Shown here: positions 22,417 to 30,804 of the stretch, piece after piece
How the letters are laid out: each line of letters opens with the position of its first letter
How positions within the stretch are numbered: the first letter of the stretch is position 1
Assembly (NCBI GenBank): GCA_002837415.1
Contig: PJCV01000011.1
Location: 1 to 55,184 of the forward strand
Reading direction: 5' to 3'
DNA from: Actinomycetales bacterium SN12
GTDB taxonomy: Bacteria; Actinomycetota; Actinomycetes; Actinomycetales; Microbacteriaceae
Length of the DNA: 55,184 nt
Notes under the pieces: model-generated
Database searches by the model: none
The model's input: the letters and a program-made list of their open reading frames with translations, nothing else
Told to the model about the DNA's origin: nothing
Made by a program: the position numbers and the translations under genes

Positions 22417-25400
22417 ATGAGCACTTCTGCGCCCGCCTCCGAAGCATCCATCGCCGAACTCGCCGCGCTCGGCGACGACGCCGTCGCCCTCGTGAAGAAG
22501 TGGCTCGTGGAGAGCCGCGACGTCCCGACGGATGCCGCAGGCGAGCGCCTCGCCGGCGTGCTGCGCGATCCGAACGGACTCGACTTCACCGTCGGATTCG
22601 TCGACGGCGTCGTGCGCCCCGAAGACCTCAAGGTCGCCGCGACCAAGCTCAAGGAGCTCGTGCCGCTGACTCCGGGGTTCCTGCCCGCCCCGATGCGCGC
22701 CGCGATCGGCCTCGGCGGCTTCACCGCCGGCATGCTGCCCGGCGTGGTCGTTCCCTCGGCCCGCGCCGTGCTGCGGCAGATGGTGCGCCACCTCATCGTC
22801 GACGCGCGCGACGAGAAGCTCGGTGCCGCCATCAAGCACATCCGCGAGACGCAGGGCGTGAAGCTCAACATCAACCTGCTCGGCGAGGCCATCCTCGGAC
22901 GTGAGGAGGCGAAGCGCCGTCTCGAGGGAACCCGCCGTCTGCTCGAGCGCGACGACGTCGACTACGTGTCGATCAAGGTGTCGTCGACCGTCGCACCGCA
23001 CAGCCCGTGGGCCTTCGACGAGGCCGTCGCCGACGCCGCCGAGGCGCTGCTGCCGCTGTACCGGATCGCCGCGCGTGGCTCTTCGACGGGCTCAGGGACC
23101 CCGAAGTTCATCAACCTCGACATGGAGGAGTACAAGGACCTCGACCTCACGATCGCGGTCTTCACGAGCATCCTCGACCGTCCCGAGTTCAAGAGCCTCG
23201 AGGCCGGCATCGTGCTGCAGGCGTACCTGCCCGACGCGCTCTCGGCGATGATGCGCCTGCAGGAGTGGGCCGCCGCCCGCGTCGCCGACGGCGGAGCGCC
23301 GATCAAGGTGCGCGTCGTCAAGGGCGCCAACCTGCCGATGGAGACCGTCGACGCCGAGACCCACGGCTGGCCGCTCGCAACCTGGTCGTCGAAGCAGCAG
23401 TCCGACTCGTCGTACAAGGCCGTGATCGAGTACGCGCTGCGCCCCGAGCACATCGGCAACGTGCGCATCGGCGTCGCAGGGCACAACCTGTTCGACATCG
23501 CCCTCGCCTGGCTGCTCGCCGAGAAGCGCGGCGTCACCCAGGGAGTCGAGTTCGAGATGCTGCTCGGCATGGCCACGGCCCAGGCCGAGGTCGTCAAGCG
23601 CACCGTCGGCTCGCTGCTGCTGTACACGCCCGTCGTGCACCCCGACGAGTTCGACGTCGCGATCGCCTACCTGATCCGCCGTCTCGAAGAGGGCGCCTCG
23701 CACGAGAACTTCATGTCGGCCGTGTTCGACCTCGACACCGACCCGGCGCTGTTCGAACGCGAGAAGCAGCGCTTCCTGGCATCCATCCAGACCGTCCCCG
23801 TCGAGGTGCCTGCCGCGAACCGCACGCAGAACCGCCAGTCGCCCGACCCTTCGGCGGGCTCAGGGGCCCAGGAGGGATACGTGTTCCAGAACACGCCCGA
23901 CACCGACCCGTCGCTGGCCGGCAACCGCGCCTGGGCTGACGCGATCCGCTCGCGGATGGTCGACTCGACGCTCGGCGACGACACCGTCGCGGCCAACACG
24001 CTCAGCACCTCGGAGCAGGTCTCCGAGCGCATCGCCACGGCCGTGGCATCCGGCGAGGCATGGCGCGCGCTGGGCGCCGCCGGCCGCGCCGAGATCCTGC
24101 ACCGCGCCGGTGACATCCTCGAGGCGCGCCGCGCCGATCTGCTCGAGGTCATGGGCTCCGAAGCGGGCAAGATCATCGAGCAGGGCGACCCCGAGGTCTC
24201 CGAGGCGATCGACTTCGCGCACTACTACGCCGAGAGCGCCAAGAAGCTCGCCGACGTCGACGGCGCGATCATGCAGCCCGTCGGACTCACCGTCGTCACC
24301 CCGCCGTGGAACTTCCCGGTCGCCATCCCGGCCGGCTCCACCCTGTCGGCGCTTGCCACGGGTTCACCGGTGATCATCAAGCCCGCCCGCCAGGCCCGCC
24401 GCTCGGGCGCCGTCATGATCGAGGCGCTGTGGGAGGCCGGAGTGCCGCGCGACGTGCTGCAGTACGTGCAATTCGATGGGTCCCTGAGCTCGTCGAAGGG
24501 CCTCGGCACCCAGCTGGTGAGCGACCCGGCTGTCGGCCGCGTGATCCTCACCGGTGGCTTCGAGACCGCCGAGCTGTTCCGTGGCTTCCGCGCCGACCTG
24601 CCGCTGCTCGCCGAGACCAGCGGCAAGAACGCCATCATCGTCACCCCGTCGGCCGACCTCGACCTCGCCGCGAAGGACGTCGCGTACTCGGCCTTCGGTC
24701 ACGCCGGCCAGAAGTGCTCGGCCGCCTCGCTCGTGGTGCTCGTGCGCTCGGTCGCGAAGTCGGAGCGCTTCCGCCGCCAGCTCGTCGACGCTGTGCGTGC
24801 CTACGAGGTGGGCATGCCCGAGGACGGCACGAACCGCATCGGACCGCTGATCGGCCCGGCCGAGGGCAAGCTGCTCAGCGCCCTGACCGAGCTGCACCCC
24901 GGCCAGTCCTGGATGCTGGAGCCGAAGAAGCTCGACGACGCCGGCCAGCTCTGGACCCCTGGCATCCGCGACGGCGTCAAGCGCGGCAGCGAGTTCCACC
25001 GGGTCGAGTACTTCGGCCCTGTGCTCGGCGTGATGACCGCCGACTCGCTGACCGAGGCGATCGACATCGTCAACGACATCGACTACGGCCTCACCAGCGG
25101 CATCCACTCCCTCGACGTCGACGAGGTGCAGCAGTGGCTGGCTTCGATCGAAGCCGGCAACGTGTACGTGAACCGCGGCACCACCGGTGCGATCGTGCAG
25201 CGTCAGCCGTTCGGCGGCTGGAAGAAGGCGGCCGTCGGCGCCGGATCCAAGGCCGGCGGCCCGAACTACCTGGTCGGCCTGTCGGAGTGGACGGATGCTC
25301 CGGTGCAGTCGGCCACGTCGCTCGACACGCTCGCATCGTCGGCCGTCGCTCTCGTCGACGGCGCCGACGCCGAGTGGCTGCGCGGCGCGCTGGCCACCGA

Positions 25401-25908
25401 CATCGACGCGCTGGCTGACGAGTTCGGTGTGGTGCAGGATGCCACGGGCCTCGTCACCGAGCAGAACGCGCTGCGCTACCAGGCCCTGCCGGTCACGATC
25501 CGCTTCGAGGGCGGCCGTGTGGCCGAGCTGCTGCGCGTCGCCGCCGCCGGAGCGCGTCTGCGCGCACGGGTGACCGTGAGCTCGGCGTCCGCTCTGCCCG
25601 CACCGGTCGTCACCTGGCTGGGTGCGCACGATGTCGTCGTGGTCACCGAGGACGCCGCGACCTGGGCATCCCACGCCCGCCGCCTCGCTGCCGCGGGAGG
25701 ACGCGTGCGCCTGATCGGCGCCTCCGCTCTCGAGACCGCGACGGCCGTCGAGGGCTCGCCGAGCCTCGCGATCTACGCGAACCCGGTCGTCTCGGCCGGT
25801 CGCGTCGAGATGCTGACCTTCCTGCGCGAGCAGGCCGTGTCGATCACGGCGCACCGCTTCGGCACCCCGCACCGCTACGACATCCCGCTGCTCGATCCCG
25901 TGCGCTGA
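22417..25908 (+). CDS. putA: bifunctional proline dehydrogenase / glutamate semialdehyde dehydrogenase
   Basis: A 1163-residue protein. The FAD-dependent proline dehydrogenase barrel covers about residues 30-470 (LNINLLGEAILGREEAKRR, DYVSIKVSSTVAPHSPW, RVRVVKGANLPME-like segment, NVRIGVAGHNLFDIALA). The NAD-dependent aldehyde dehydrogenase follows at about 500-960, with catalytic Glu 733 in LLAETSGKNA and catalytic Cys 767 in HAGQKCSAAS. A further 200-residue C-terminal domain resembles the tail of long PutAs. No N-terminal ribbon-helix-helix is present, so it is not a self-regulating PutA; the divergent LysR probably takes that role. Three 23-bp dispersed elements are embedded in frame. It oxidises proline to glutamate at the membrane. 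Confidence 0.96.
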   Translation: MSTSAPASEASIAELAALGDDAVALVKKWLVESRDVPTDAAGERLAGVLRDPNGLDFTVGFVDGVVRPEDLKVAATKLKELVPLTPGFLPAPMRAAIGLGGFTAGMLPGVVVPSARAVLRQMVRHLIVDARDEKLGAAIKHIRETQGVKLNINLLGEAILGREEAKRRLEGTRRLLERDDVDYVSIKVSSTVAPHSPWAFDEAVADAAEALLPLYRIAARGSSTGSGTPKFINLDMEEYKDLDLTIAVFTSILDRPEFKSLEAGIVLQAYLPDALSAMMRLQEWAAARVADGGAPIKVRVVKGANLPMETVDAETHGWPLATWSSKQQSDSSYKAVIEYALRPEHIGNVRIGVAGHNLFDIALAWLLAEKRGVTQGVEFEMLLGMATAQAEVVKRTVGSLLLYTPVVHPDEFDVAIAYLIRRLEEGASHENFMSAVFDLDTDPALFEREKQRFLASIQTVPVEVPAANRTQNRQSPDPSAGSGAQEGYVFQNTPDTDPSLAGNRAWADAIRSRMVDSTLGDDTVAANTLSTSEQVSERIATAVASGEAWRALGAAGRAEILHRAGDILEARRADLLEVMGSEAGKIIEQGDPEVSEAIDFAHYYAESAKKLADVDGAIMQPVGLTVVTPPWNFPVAIPAGSTLSALATGSPVIIKPARQARRSGAVMIEALWEAGVPRDVLQYVQFDGSLSSSKGLGTQLVSDPAVGRVILTGGFETAELFRGFRADLPLLAETSGKNAIIVTPSADLDLAAKDVAYSAFGHAGQKCSAASLVVLVRSVAKSERFRRQLVDAVRAYEVGMPEDGTNRIGPLIGPAEGKLLSALTELHPGQSWMLEPKKLDDAGQLWTPGIRDGVKRGSEFHRVEYFGPVLGVMTADSLTEAIDIVNDIDYGLTSGIHSLDVDEVQQWLASIEAGNVYVNRGTTGAIVQRQPFGGWKKAAVGAGSKAGGPNYLVGLSEWTDAPVQSATSLDTLASSAVALVDGADAEWLRGALATDIDALADEFGVVQDATGLVTEQNALRYQALPVTIRFEGGRVAELLRVAAAGARLRARVTVSSASALPAPVVTWLGAHDVVVVTEDAATWASHARRLAAAGGRVRLIGASALETATAVEGSPSLAIYANPVVSAGRVEMLTFLREQAVSITAHRFGTPHRYDIPLLDPVR
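23081..23102 (-). repeat. 23-bp dispersed coding-region element in putA, copy 1
   Basis: CTTCGACGGGCTCAGGGACC, orientation reverse to the consensus. It codes for SSTGSGTP at about residue 222, between ALLPLYRIAARG and the conserved KFINLDMEEYKDL, that is, in a loop of the proline dehydrogenase barrel. Confidence 0.7.
23847..23869 (-). repeat. 23-bp dispersed coding-region element in putA, copy 2
   Basis: CCCTTCGGCGGGCTCAGGGG followed by CCC. It codes for DPSAGSGAQ at about residue 477, in the variable linker between the proline dehydrogenase and aldehyde dehydrogenase domains. Confidence 0.7.
24478..24500 (+). repeat. 23-bp dispersed coding-region element in putA, copy 3
   Basis: GGGTCCCTGAGCTCGTCGAA followed by GGG, identical to the copy at 17681-17703 and opposite in orientation to the other two putA copies. 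It codes for GSLSSSKG at about residue 688 in the aldehyde dehydrogenase domain, just before LGTQLVSDPAVGRV. Confidence 0.75.
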
Positions 25909-25943
25909 GTCGCTCGCTGCGGGCCCGCGTGCTCGCGCTCGCT

Positions 25944-25990
25944 GGTCCCATATGGCCGCCTTTCCTCCGGGGAGGCGGCCATATGGGCCC
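25944..25990. repeat. 47-bp dyad after putA, copy 1
   Basis: GGTCCCATATGGCCGCCT is mirrored by AGGCGGCCATATGGGCCC across an 11-nt centre. It is the first of two tandem 47-bp dyads between the converging putA and carboxylesterase genes. Confidence 0.75.
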
Positions 25991-26027
25991 TGTCGCGCGA
26001 CGAGCGTCAGGCGCGCCCGCGCTCGCG

Positions 26028-26074
26028 GGTCCCATATGGTCGCCTCTCAACGAGTGACGCGGCCATATGGGCCC
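26028..26074. repeat. 47-bp dyad after putA, copy 2
   Basis: The same length as copy 1 and starting 84 bp later. The outer arms (GGTCCCATATGG and CCATATGGGCCC) are kept, while the inner part has diverged and pairs less well. It may form, with copy 1, a two-sided transcription stop. Confidence 0.7.
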
Positions 26075-26098
26075 TGCCGAGTCGCCGCAGACCGCGCG

Positions 26099-27571
26099 TC
26101 AGACGAGGGGCAGGGCGTCGTCGTAGGCTGAGCGCGACAGCGCGGGCTGGTCGCCGAACACGCGAGTCATGCCCGGCTCGGTGCGCCAAGCAGGCCAGCC
26201 CGGGTCGCCGTCTCGGATGAACGCGACCGCGGTGGCGTGCATCTCATCGGCGAGATGCTGCGGCGGATGCTCGCCCGCGATGCGCGCGACGTGCGGGTCG
26301 TCCAGGCAGTCGAACCAGAACGGCACGTCGAGGCAGTGATACGACCACCCGTTCGTCGGTGACGTCCAGGCGAACCGGTACGCCCAGGTGCGGGCATCCC
26401 GTCTGGTCTCGGCGATCCGCACCACGAGCGAGCGGAACACCCTGTCGGTCACGAAACGACCGAGTGCGGCGCCCGAACCTCGTCGAGCCCGGTTCGCCCC
26501 GCGCCAGCCGCGACGCAGCGCGCGAGTCTTCTCGACGAGCAGCAGGGCAAGCGGCACCGGCACCCAGCGCAGGATGCGCGGGGCGCGGTCGAACACCATC
26601 GTGAACTCATCGTCGGTGGCCCCGAGCAGCAGTGGCTTGTCGACGCCGATGCCGGCGGCGTACGAGTCGACGGTCGGGCCGGTGATCAGCGCGCCGTCGA
26701 TCACCGGCCCCCAGGGCAGACCGTCGGTGAGCGTCGCGGTCGTCGCGGCGAGGCCCTTCTTGCCGAGCAGGGATGCCTCGTACTGGCGCCTCGTGAGCTC
26801 GCGCTCCTTCACGCCGCGGAACCCTTCGAGCGTCGGCTCGCAGCCGATCATCGACGCCAGGCGCTCGCTGCGTTTCCTCGCCCGATCGCGCGGCAGGTCG
26901 CCGAGGGCCCCGCTGATCGAGATCGAGGAGCGGAACAGATGCTGGGCCTCGGGCATCCCGAGCAGCGTCAGCACCGCACCGCCGCCGGCGGACTGCCCTG
27001 CGATCGTCACGCGGCCAGGGTCGCCGCCGAAGCCGGCGATGCTGCGCTGCACCCACTCGAGCGCTGCGAGCCAGTCGCGCACCCCGCGGTTGTCCGGAAC
27101 TCCGTCGATCACGCCGAAGCCGTCGAAGCCCAGCCGGTAGGAGATCGCCACGACGACGATCCCGTCGCGCACGAAGGCGCGGCCGTCGTACCAGGGGCTG
27201 GCGGCCGAGCCCGACGAGTATCCGCCGCCGTGGATCCACACCAGCACCGGGCGTCCTTGTTCTCTGGGATCCTGAGCCTGTGGGAGGGCAGGGGTGAAGA
27301 CGTTGAGGTTGAGGATCCCCGCACCCGGGATGCTCGGCTCGGGGATGATCGCGTTCGGCTCCTCGCGGCGCTGCGGCGTGGGCCCGTACTGGGTCGCATC
27401 GAGCGGTTCCGTCCACGGCGCGACCGGCTGCGGCGGCTGGAAGCGCCGGCGGCCGGTGGGCGGGGCCGCGTACGGGATGCCGAGGAAGGCGAGCGACCCG
27501 TCGGGTCGGCGGATGCCGCGCACGGGGCCCTCTGCGGTCTGGGCGATCTCTGCCTGCGACGTGTCCTCCAC
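26099..27571 (-). CDS. type-B carboxylesterase / para-nitrobenzyl esterase-like
   Basis: A 490-residue protein from a GTG at 27571 (MEDTSQAEIAQTAEGPVRGI). LAFLGIPYAAPPTGRRRFQPPQP is the conserved type-B opening. The oxyanion loop is LVWIHGGGYSSGSA, the nucleophile elbow GQSAGGGAVLTLLGMP, and the His lies in NGWSYHCLDVPFWFD. Substrates are esters or amides of unknown identity. A degenerate 23-bp element (27266-27288) codes for LPQAQDP in a loop. The open frame continues upstream into the palindrome region, but that part has no similarity to esterases. Confidence 0.87.
   Translation of the reverse strand: MEDTSQAEIAQTAEGPVRGIRRPDGSLAFLGIPYAAPPTGRRRFQPPQPVAPWTEPLDATQYGPTPQRREEPNAIIPEPSIPGAGILNLNVFTPALPQAQDPREQGRPVLVWIHGGGYSSGSAASPWYDGRAFVRDGIVVVAISYRLGFDGFGVIDGVPDNRGVRDWLAALEWVQRSIAGFGGDPGRVTIAGQSAGGGAVLTLLGMPEAQHLFRSSISISGALGDLPRDRARKRSERLASMIGCEPTLEGFRGVKERELTRRQYEASLLGKKGLAATTATLTDGLPWGPVIDGALITGPTVDSYAAGIGVDKPLLLGATDDEFTMVFDRAPRILRWVPVPLALLLVEKTRALRRGWRGANRARRGSGAALGRFVTDRVFRSLVVRIAETRRDARTWAYRFAWTSPTNGWSYHCLDVPFWFDCLDDPHVARIAGEHPPQHLADEMHATAVAFIRDGDPGWPAWRTEPGMTRVFGDQPALSRSAYDDALPLV
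27266..27288 (+). repeat. degenerate 23-bp dispersed element in the carboxylesterase gene
   Basis: GGGATCCTGAGCCTGTGGGA followed by GGG differs from the consensus at about four positions. It lies in the region coding for the loop before the HGGG strand of the esterase. Confidence 0.5.
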
Positions 27572-27623
27572 GGCACCAGCGTATCGACGGGCAACTGGTC
27601 CCGCGCTGTCGCCTCGCTCGCCT

Positions 27624-27677
27624 GCGGGGTCAGTTCGGTACGGAAAGTGGCGCTGGAACGTACGTTCTTGACCTCGC
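27624..27677. repeat. 54-bp dyad element, copy 1
   Basis: Left arm GCGGGGTCAGTTCGGTACG, 16-nt loop, right arm CGTACGTTCTTGACCTCGC. It is the first of ten 54-bp elements in the window. It lies between the start of the carboxylesterase gene and the end of the aminotransferase gene. Confidence 0.8.
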
Positions 27678-27688
27678 ACGGCCGGTGG

Positions 27689-27736
27689 GGATGGAAAACA
27701 TCGGTGGCGGGATGCTCGCACCGGCGTTTTCCATCC
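27689..27736. repeat. 48-bp dyad between two 54-bp elements
   Basis: GGATGGAAAACATCGGTG pairs with CACCGGCGTTTTCCATCC (two mismatches) around a 12-nt loop. It is unrelated in sequence to the 54-bp elements on either side. The A-rich and T-rich arm segments stand out from the GC-rich surroundings. Confidence 0.75.
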
Positions 27737-27767
27737 GCCGCGCGCACCACGGCGTGGATACGCGCCT

Positions 27768-27821
27768 GCGGGGTCAGTTCGGTACGGAAAGTGGCGTCGA
27801 AGCGTACGTTTCTGACCCCGC
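27768..27821. repeat. 54-bp dyad element, copy 2
   Basis: Left arm identical to copy 1 (GCGGGGTCAGTTCGGTACG); right arm CGTACGTTTCTGACCCCGC. The loop begins with the same ten bases as copy 1. It ends four bases before the aminotransferase stop codon. Confidence 0.8.
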
Positions 27822-27825
27822 ACCG

Positions 27826-29211
27826 TCAGCCCGCGTAGCTGTCGGCCACCGACAGCGCCTCGTCGATCGCCGAAAGCCCGCGAACCAACTCGTCCTCCGA
27901 GATCACGAGCGGCGGGGCGATGTGCGTGCGGTTGAAGTGCACGAACGGCCACACACCCGCTTCCTTGGCGCCCGCCGCGAACGCGCCCATGGGTGCAGCA
28001 TCCGCCCCCGACGCGTTGAAGGGCACCAGCGGCTCACGGGTCTCGCGGTCGCGCACCAGCTCGACGGCCCAGAACAGGCCGCGCCCGCGCACCTCGCCCA
28101 CACTCGGATGCGTCGAAGCCCACGACCGCAGCGTCGGCTCGACGATGCGCTCACCGAGGTCGCGCACCCGCTCGAGGATCCCATCGCGAGCGAACACCTC
28201 GAAGGTCGCCACCCCGGCGGCACACGCCAACGGATGCCCGGAATACGTCAAGCCTCCCGCGAACGGCGTCGTGTCGAAGTGCGCGGCGATCCGGTCGGAG
28301 ATCACCACGCCGCCCAGCGGCACGTAGCCCGAGTTCACGCCCTTCGCGAAGGTGATCAGGTCGGGCTGCCCGCCGTACGCCTGGAACCCGAACCACTCGC
28401 CCATGCGGCCGAAGCCGACCATCACCTCGTCGGCGATGTACACGATGCCGTGCCGATCGCACAGCTCGCGCACCCCCTGCAGGTAGCCGGGCGGGGGCAC
28501 GAGCACGCCGTTCGTGCCGACGACCGACTCGATGATGATCGCCGCGATGGTCGACGACCCCTCGAGCAGGATCGTCTGCTCGAGGTGCTCGAGTGCCCGC
28601 TGCGACTCCTCCTGCAGAGTCGACGAGTGGAACGGCGAGCGGTACAGATACGGACCGAAGAAGCGCACGGCTCCGGTGTCGCTGACATCGTTCGCCCAGC
28701 GCCGCGGGTCGCCGGTGAGCGAGATCGCCGTCGAGGTCGAGCCGTGATAGCTGCGGTACATCGACAGCACCTTCCGGCGCCCCGTCGACTGGCGCGCGAG
28801 GCGCACGGCGTACTCGTTGGCCTCGGCTCCGCCGTTGGTGAAGAACACCTTCTCGAGGCCATCGGGAGCAACGCCCGCGATGAGACGGGCGAGCTCGCCG
28901 CGCACGTCGTTCGCCACCGACGGCTGGATGGTCGCCAGCCGTCCCGCCTGCTGCTGGATCGCGGCGACGAGATCCGGATGCTGGTGACCGAGGTTCAGAT
29001 TGACCAGCTGGCTCGAGAAGTCGAGATACTCGTTCCCGCTGTAGTCCCAGAATGTCGATCCCGCGCCGCCGGCGACGGGCATCGGGTCGATGAGCGCCTG
29101 TGCGCTCCAGGAGTGGAAGACGTGCGCGCGGTCGTCGGCGCGCACCTGCGCCTCGGCCTCGGGGGCGGGCAGCGCGTGGGAGACGCCGTGACGGTCGGTG
29201 TACTCGGTCAT
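27826..29211 (-). CDS. class III aminotransferase (omega-amino acid/polyamine type)
   Basis: A 461-residue PLP enzyme. Diagnostic parts are FWDYSGNEYLDFSSQLVNLNLGHQHP, FFTNGGAEANEYAVRLAR, YIADEVMVGFGRMGEWFGFQ and the Schiff-base lysine in LITFAKGVNSGYVPLGG (Lys 290). This arrangement fits the beta-alanine/GABA/polyamine:pyruvate-type aminotransferases more than ornithine aminotransferase. It is cotranscribed with the methylmalonate-semialdehyde dehydrogenase 12 bp upstream. That pairing supports beta-alanine (or 3-aminoisobutyrate) transamination followed by oxidation of the semialdehyde to acetyl- or propionyl-CoA (inference). Confidence 0.86.
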   Translation of the reverse strand: MTEYTDRHGVSHALPAPEAEAQVRADDRAHVFHSWSAQALIDPMPVAGGAGSTFWDYSGNEYLDFSSQLVNLNLGHQHPDLVAAIQQQAGRLATIQPSVANDVRGELARLIAGVAPDGLEKVFFTNGGAEANEYAVRLARQSTGRRKVLSMYRSYHGSTSTAISLTGDPRRWANDVSDTGAVRFFGPYLYRSPFHSSTLQEESQRALEHLEQTILLEGSSTIAAIIIESVVGTNGVLVPPPGYLQGVRELCDRHGIVYIADEVMVGFGRMGEWFGFQAYGGQPDLITFAKGVNSGYVPLGGVVISDRIAAHFDTTPFAGGLTYSGHPLACAAGVATFEVFARDGILERVRDLGERIVEPTLRSWASTHPSVGEVRGRGLFWAVELVRDRETREPLVPFNASGADAAPMGAFAAGAKEAGVWPFVHFNRTHIAPPLVISEDELVRGLSAIDEALSVADSYAG

Positions 29212-29223
29212 GATCGCGGATCC

Positions 29224-30708
29224 TCAGTGGTTGCTCGGGAAGCCGAGGTCGACCTGGGCGGGCGTGTGGTCGGGCCAGCGCGTGGTGACGACCTTCGAGC
29301 GGGTGTAGAAGCTGATCGACTCGGGACCGTAGATGTGGGAGTCGCCGAACAGCGAGTTCTTCCACCCGCCGAACGAGAAGGCGCCGACCGGCACCGGGAT
29401 CGGAACGTTGACGCCGACCATGCCGACCTCGATGTCGAACTCGAACTGACGCGCGGTGCCGCCGTCGCGGGTGAAGATGGCCGTGCCGTTGCCGAACGCG
29501 TTCGCGTTGATCAGCTCGACCGCGTCGGCGTAGCTGTCGACGCGCACGACCGAGAGCACCGGTCCGAAGATCTCGTCTTCGTACACCTTCATGCCGGGGC
29601 GCACGTTGTCGAGCAGGGTTACGCCGGTGAAGAATCCGTCGCCGTCGAACTGCTTCTGCGTGCCGTCGACGACGACCGTGGCGCCCTCGGCTGCCGCGCC
29701 CTCGACGTACGAGACGACCTTGTCGCGGTGCTCGCGGGTGATCAGCGGCCCCATCTCGGAGGCGGAGTCGGTGCCGTCGCCGATGCGCAGGTCGGCGATA
29801 CGGGTGCGGATGCCGTCGATCAGATCATCGGCGATGTCGCCCACGGCGACCAGAACCGAGACGGCCATGCACCGCTCGCCGGCCGAGCCGTAGGCTGCCG
29901 AGATCGCCGCTGCCGCAGCCCCGTCGAGGTCGGCGTCGGGCATGACGACCATGTGGTTCTTCGCGCCACCCAGGGCCTGCACGCGCTTGCCGTTCGCCGC
30001 AGCGCGCTCGTAGATGGACTTCGCGATCGGGGTGGAGCCGACGAAGCTGATCGCGCCGATGTCCTTCGAGTCGAGGAGCGCGTCGACGGCGACCTTGTCG
30101 CCGTTGACGACATTGAGCACGCCATCGGGCAGACCCGCCTCCTGGAAGGCCTTCGCCAGCCAGATCGCCGCCGACGGATCCTTCTCGCTGGGCTTGAGCA
30201 CGACGGTGTTGCCGCACGCGATCGCCGATGCGACCATCCACAGCGGAACCATCACCGGGAAGTTGAACGGCGTGATGCAGGCGACCACGCCGACCGGCTG
30301 CTTGACCGAGTGCACGTCGACACCGCGAGAGACCTGCTCGGCGCGCTCGCCCTTGAGGTGGTGCAGCAGACCCGCCGCGAACTCGACGTTCTCGATGCCT
30401 CGCGACACCTCGCCGGCGGCATCGGAGAGCACCTTGCCGTGCTCGCTGGTGACGATCGCGGCGAGCTCGTCGGTGCGCTCGGCGAGGATCTGCCGCAGAC
30501 GGAAGAACACGTCCGCGCGCTTGATGAGGCTGGATGCCCGCCACGCCGGCTGCGCGGCCTTCGCCGAGGCGATCGCCAGCTCGACCTCCTGCACGCTGGC
30601 GGCGGCGACCTTGCGGTGCGCCTCGCCAGTGGCGGGGTTGTAGACCGGCAAGGTGCGGTCGGTGGCGCCGGTCTCGGCGCCGTCGATGTAGTGACGAATC
30701 GTGGTCAC
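29224..30708 (-). CDS. mmsA: CoA-acylating methylmalonate-semialdehyde dehydrogenase
   Basis: A 494-residue aldehyde dehydrogenase from a GTG at 30708 with a GAGGAG site just before it. It shows the MMSDH-type features VQALGGAKNHMVVMPDADLDGA, catalytic Cys 280 in AYGSAGERCMAVS, and the C-terminal VGMVGVNVPIPVPVGAFSFGGWKNSLFGD. In normal aldehyde dehydrogenases a catalytic Glu sits in the LELGGK position; here the sequence is ALGGAKNH, as in the CoA-dependent subfamily that forms acyl-CoA instead of free acid. Substrates are methylmalonate or malonate semialdehyde. The gene is divergent from pucR. Confidence 0.93.
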   Translation of the reverse strand: MTTIRHYIDGAETGATDRTLPVYNPATGEAHRKVAAASVQEVELAIASAKAAQPAWRASSLIKRADVFFRLRQILAERTDELAAIVTSEHGKVLSDAAGEVSRGIENVEFAAGLLHHLKGERAEQVSRGVDVHSVKQPVGVVACITPFNFPVMVPLWMVASAIACGNTVVLKPSEKDPSAAIWLAKAFQEAGLPDGVLNVVNGDKVAVDALLDSKDIGAISFVGSTPIAKSIYERAAANGKRVQALGGAKNHMVVMPDADLDGAAAAAISAAYGSAGERCMAVSVLVAVGDIADDLIDGIRTRIADLRIGDGTDSASEMGPLITREHRDKVVSYVEGAAAEGATVVVDGTQKQFDGDGFFTGVTLLDNVRPGMKVYEDEIFGPVLSVVRVDSYADAVELINANAFGNGTAIFTRDGGTARQFEFDIEVGMVGVNVPIPVPVGAFSFGGWKNSLFGDSHIYGPESISFYTRSKVVTTRWPDHTPAQVDLGFPSNH

Positions 30709-30748
30709 AGAGTTCTCCTCATCGAGTTCTTCGGGCTGTCGCACAGAC

Positions 30749-30763
30749 TGACCGGAGTGGTCA
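30749..30763. promoter_or_regulatory. candidate PucR operator between mmsA and pucR
   Basis: TGACC-N5-GGTCA is a perfect 5-bp inverted repeat in the 96-bp gap between the divergent mmsA and pucR genes. Placement fits a regulator site, but the arms are short for a GC-rich genome. Confidence 0.3.
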
Positions 30764-30804
30764 TCTGGCTTCAGTCCGATGATTTCAGGAGACAGAATGG
30801 ATGC

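Noticed and set aside
27685..30804. A 3-kb open frame on the plus strand upstream of pucR
   Set aside because: It runs opposite the well-supported aminotransferase and mmsA genes and has Arg/Asp/Gly/Val-rich shadow composition without any domain; only the part from 30805 is PucR.
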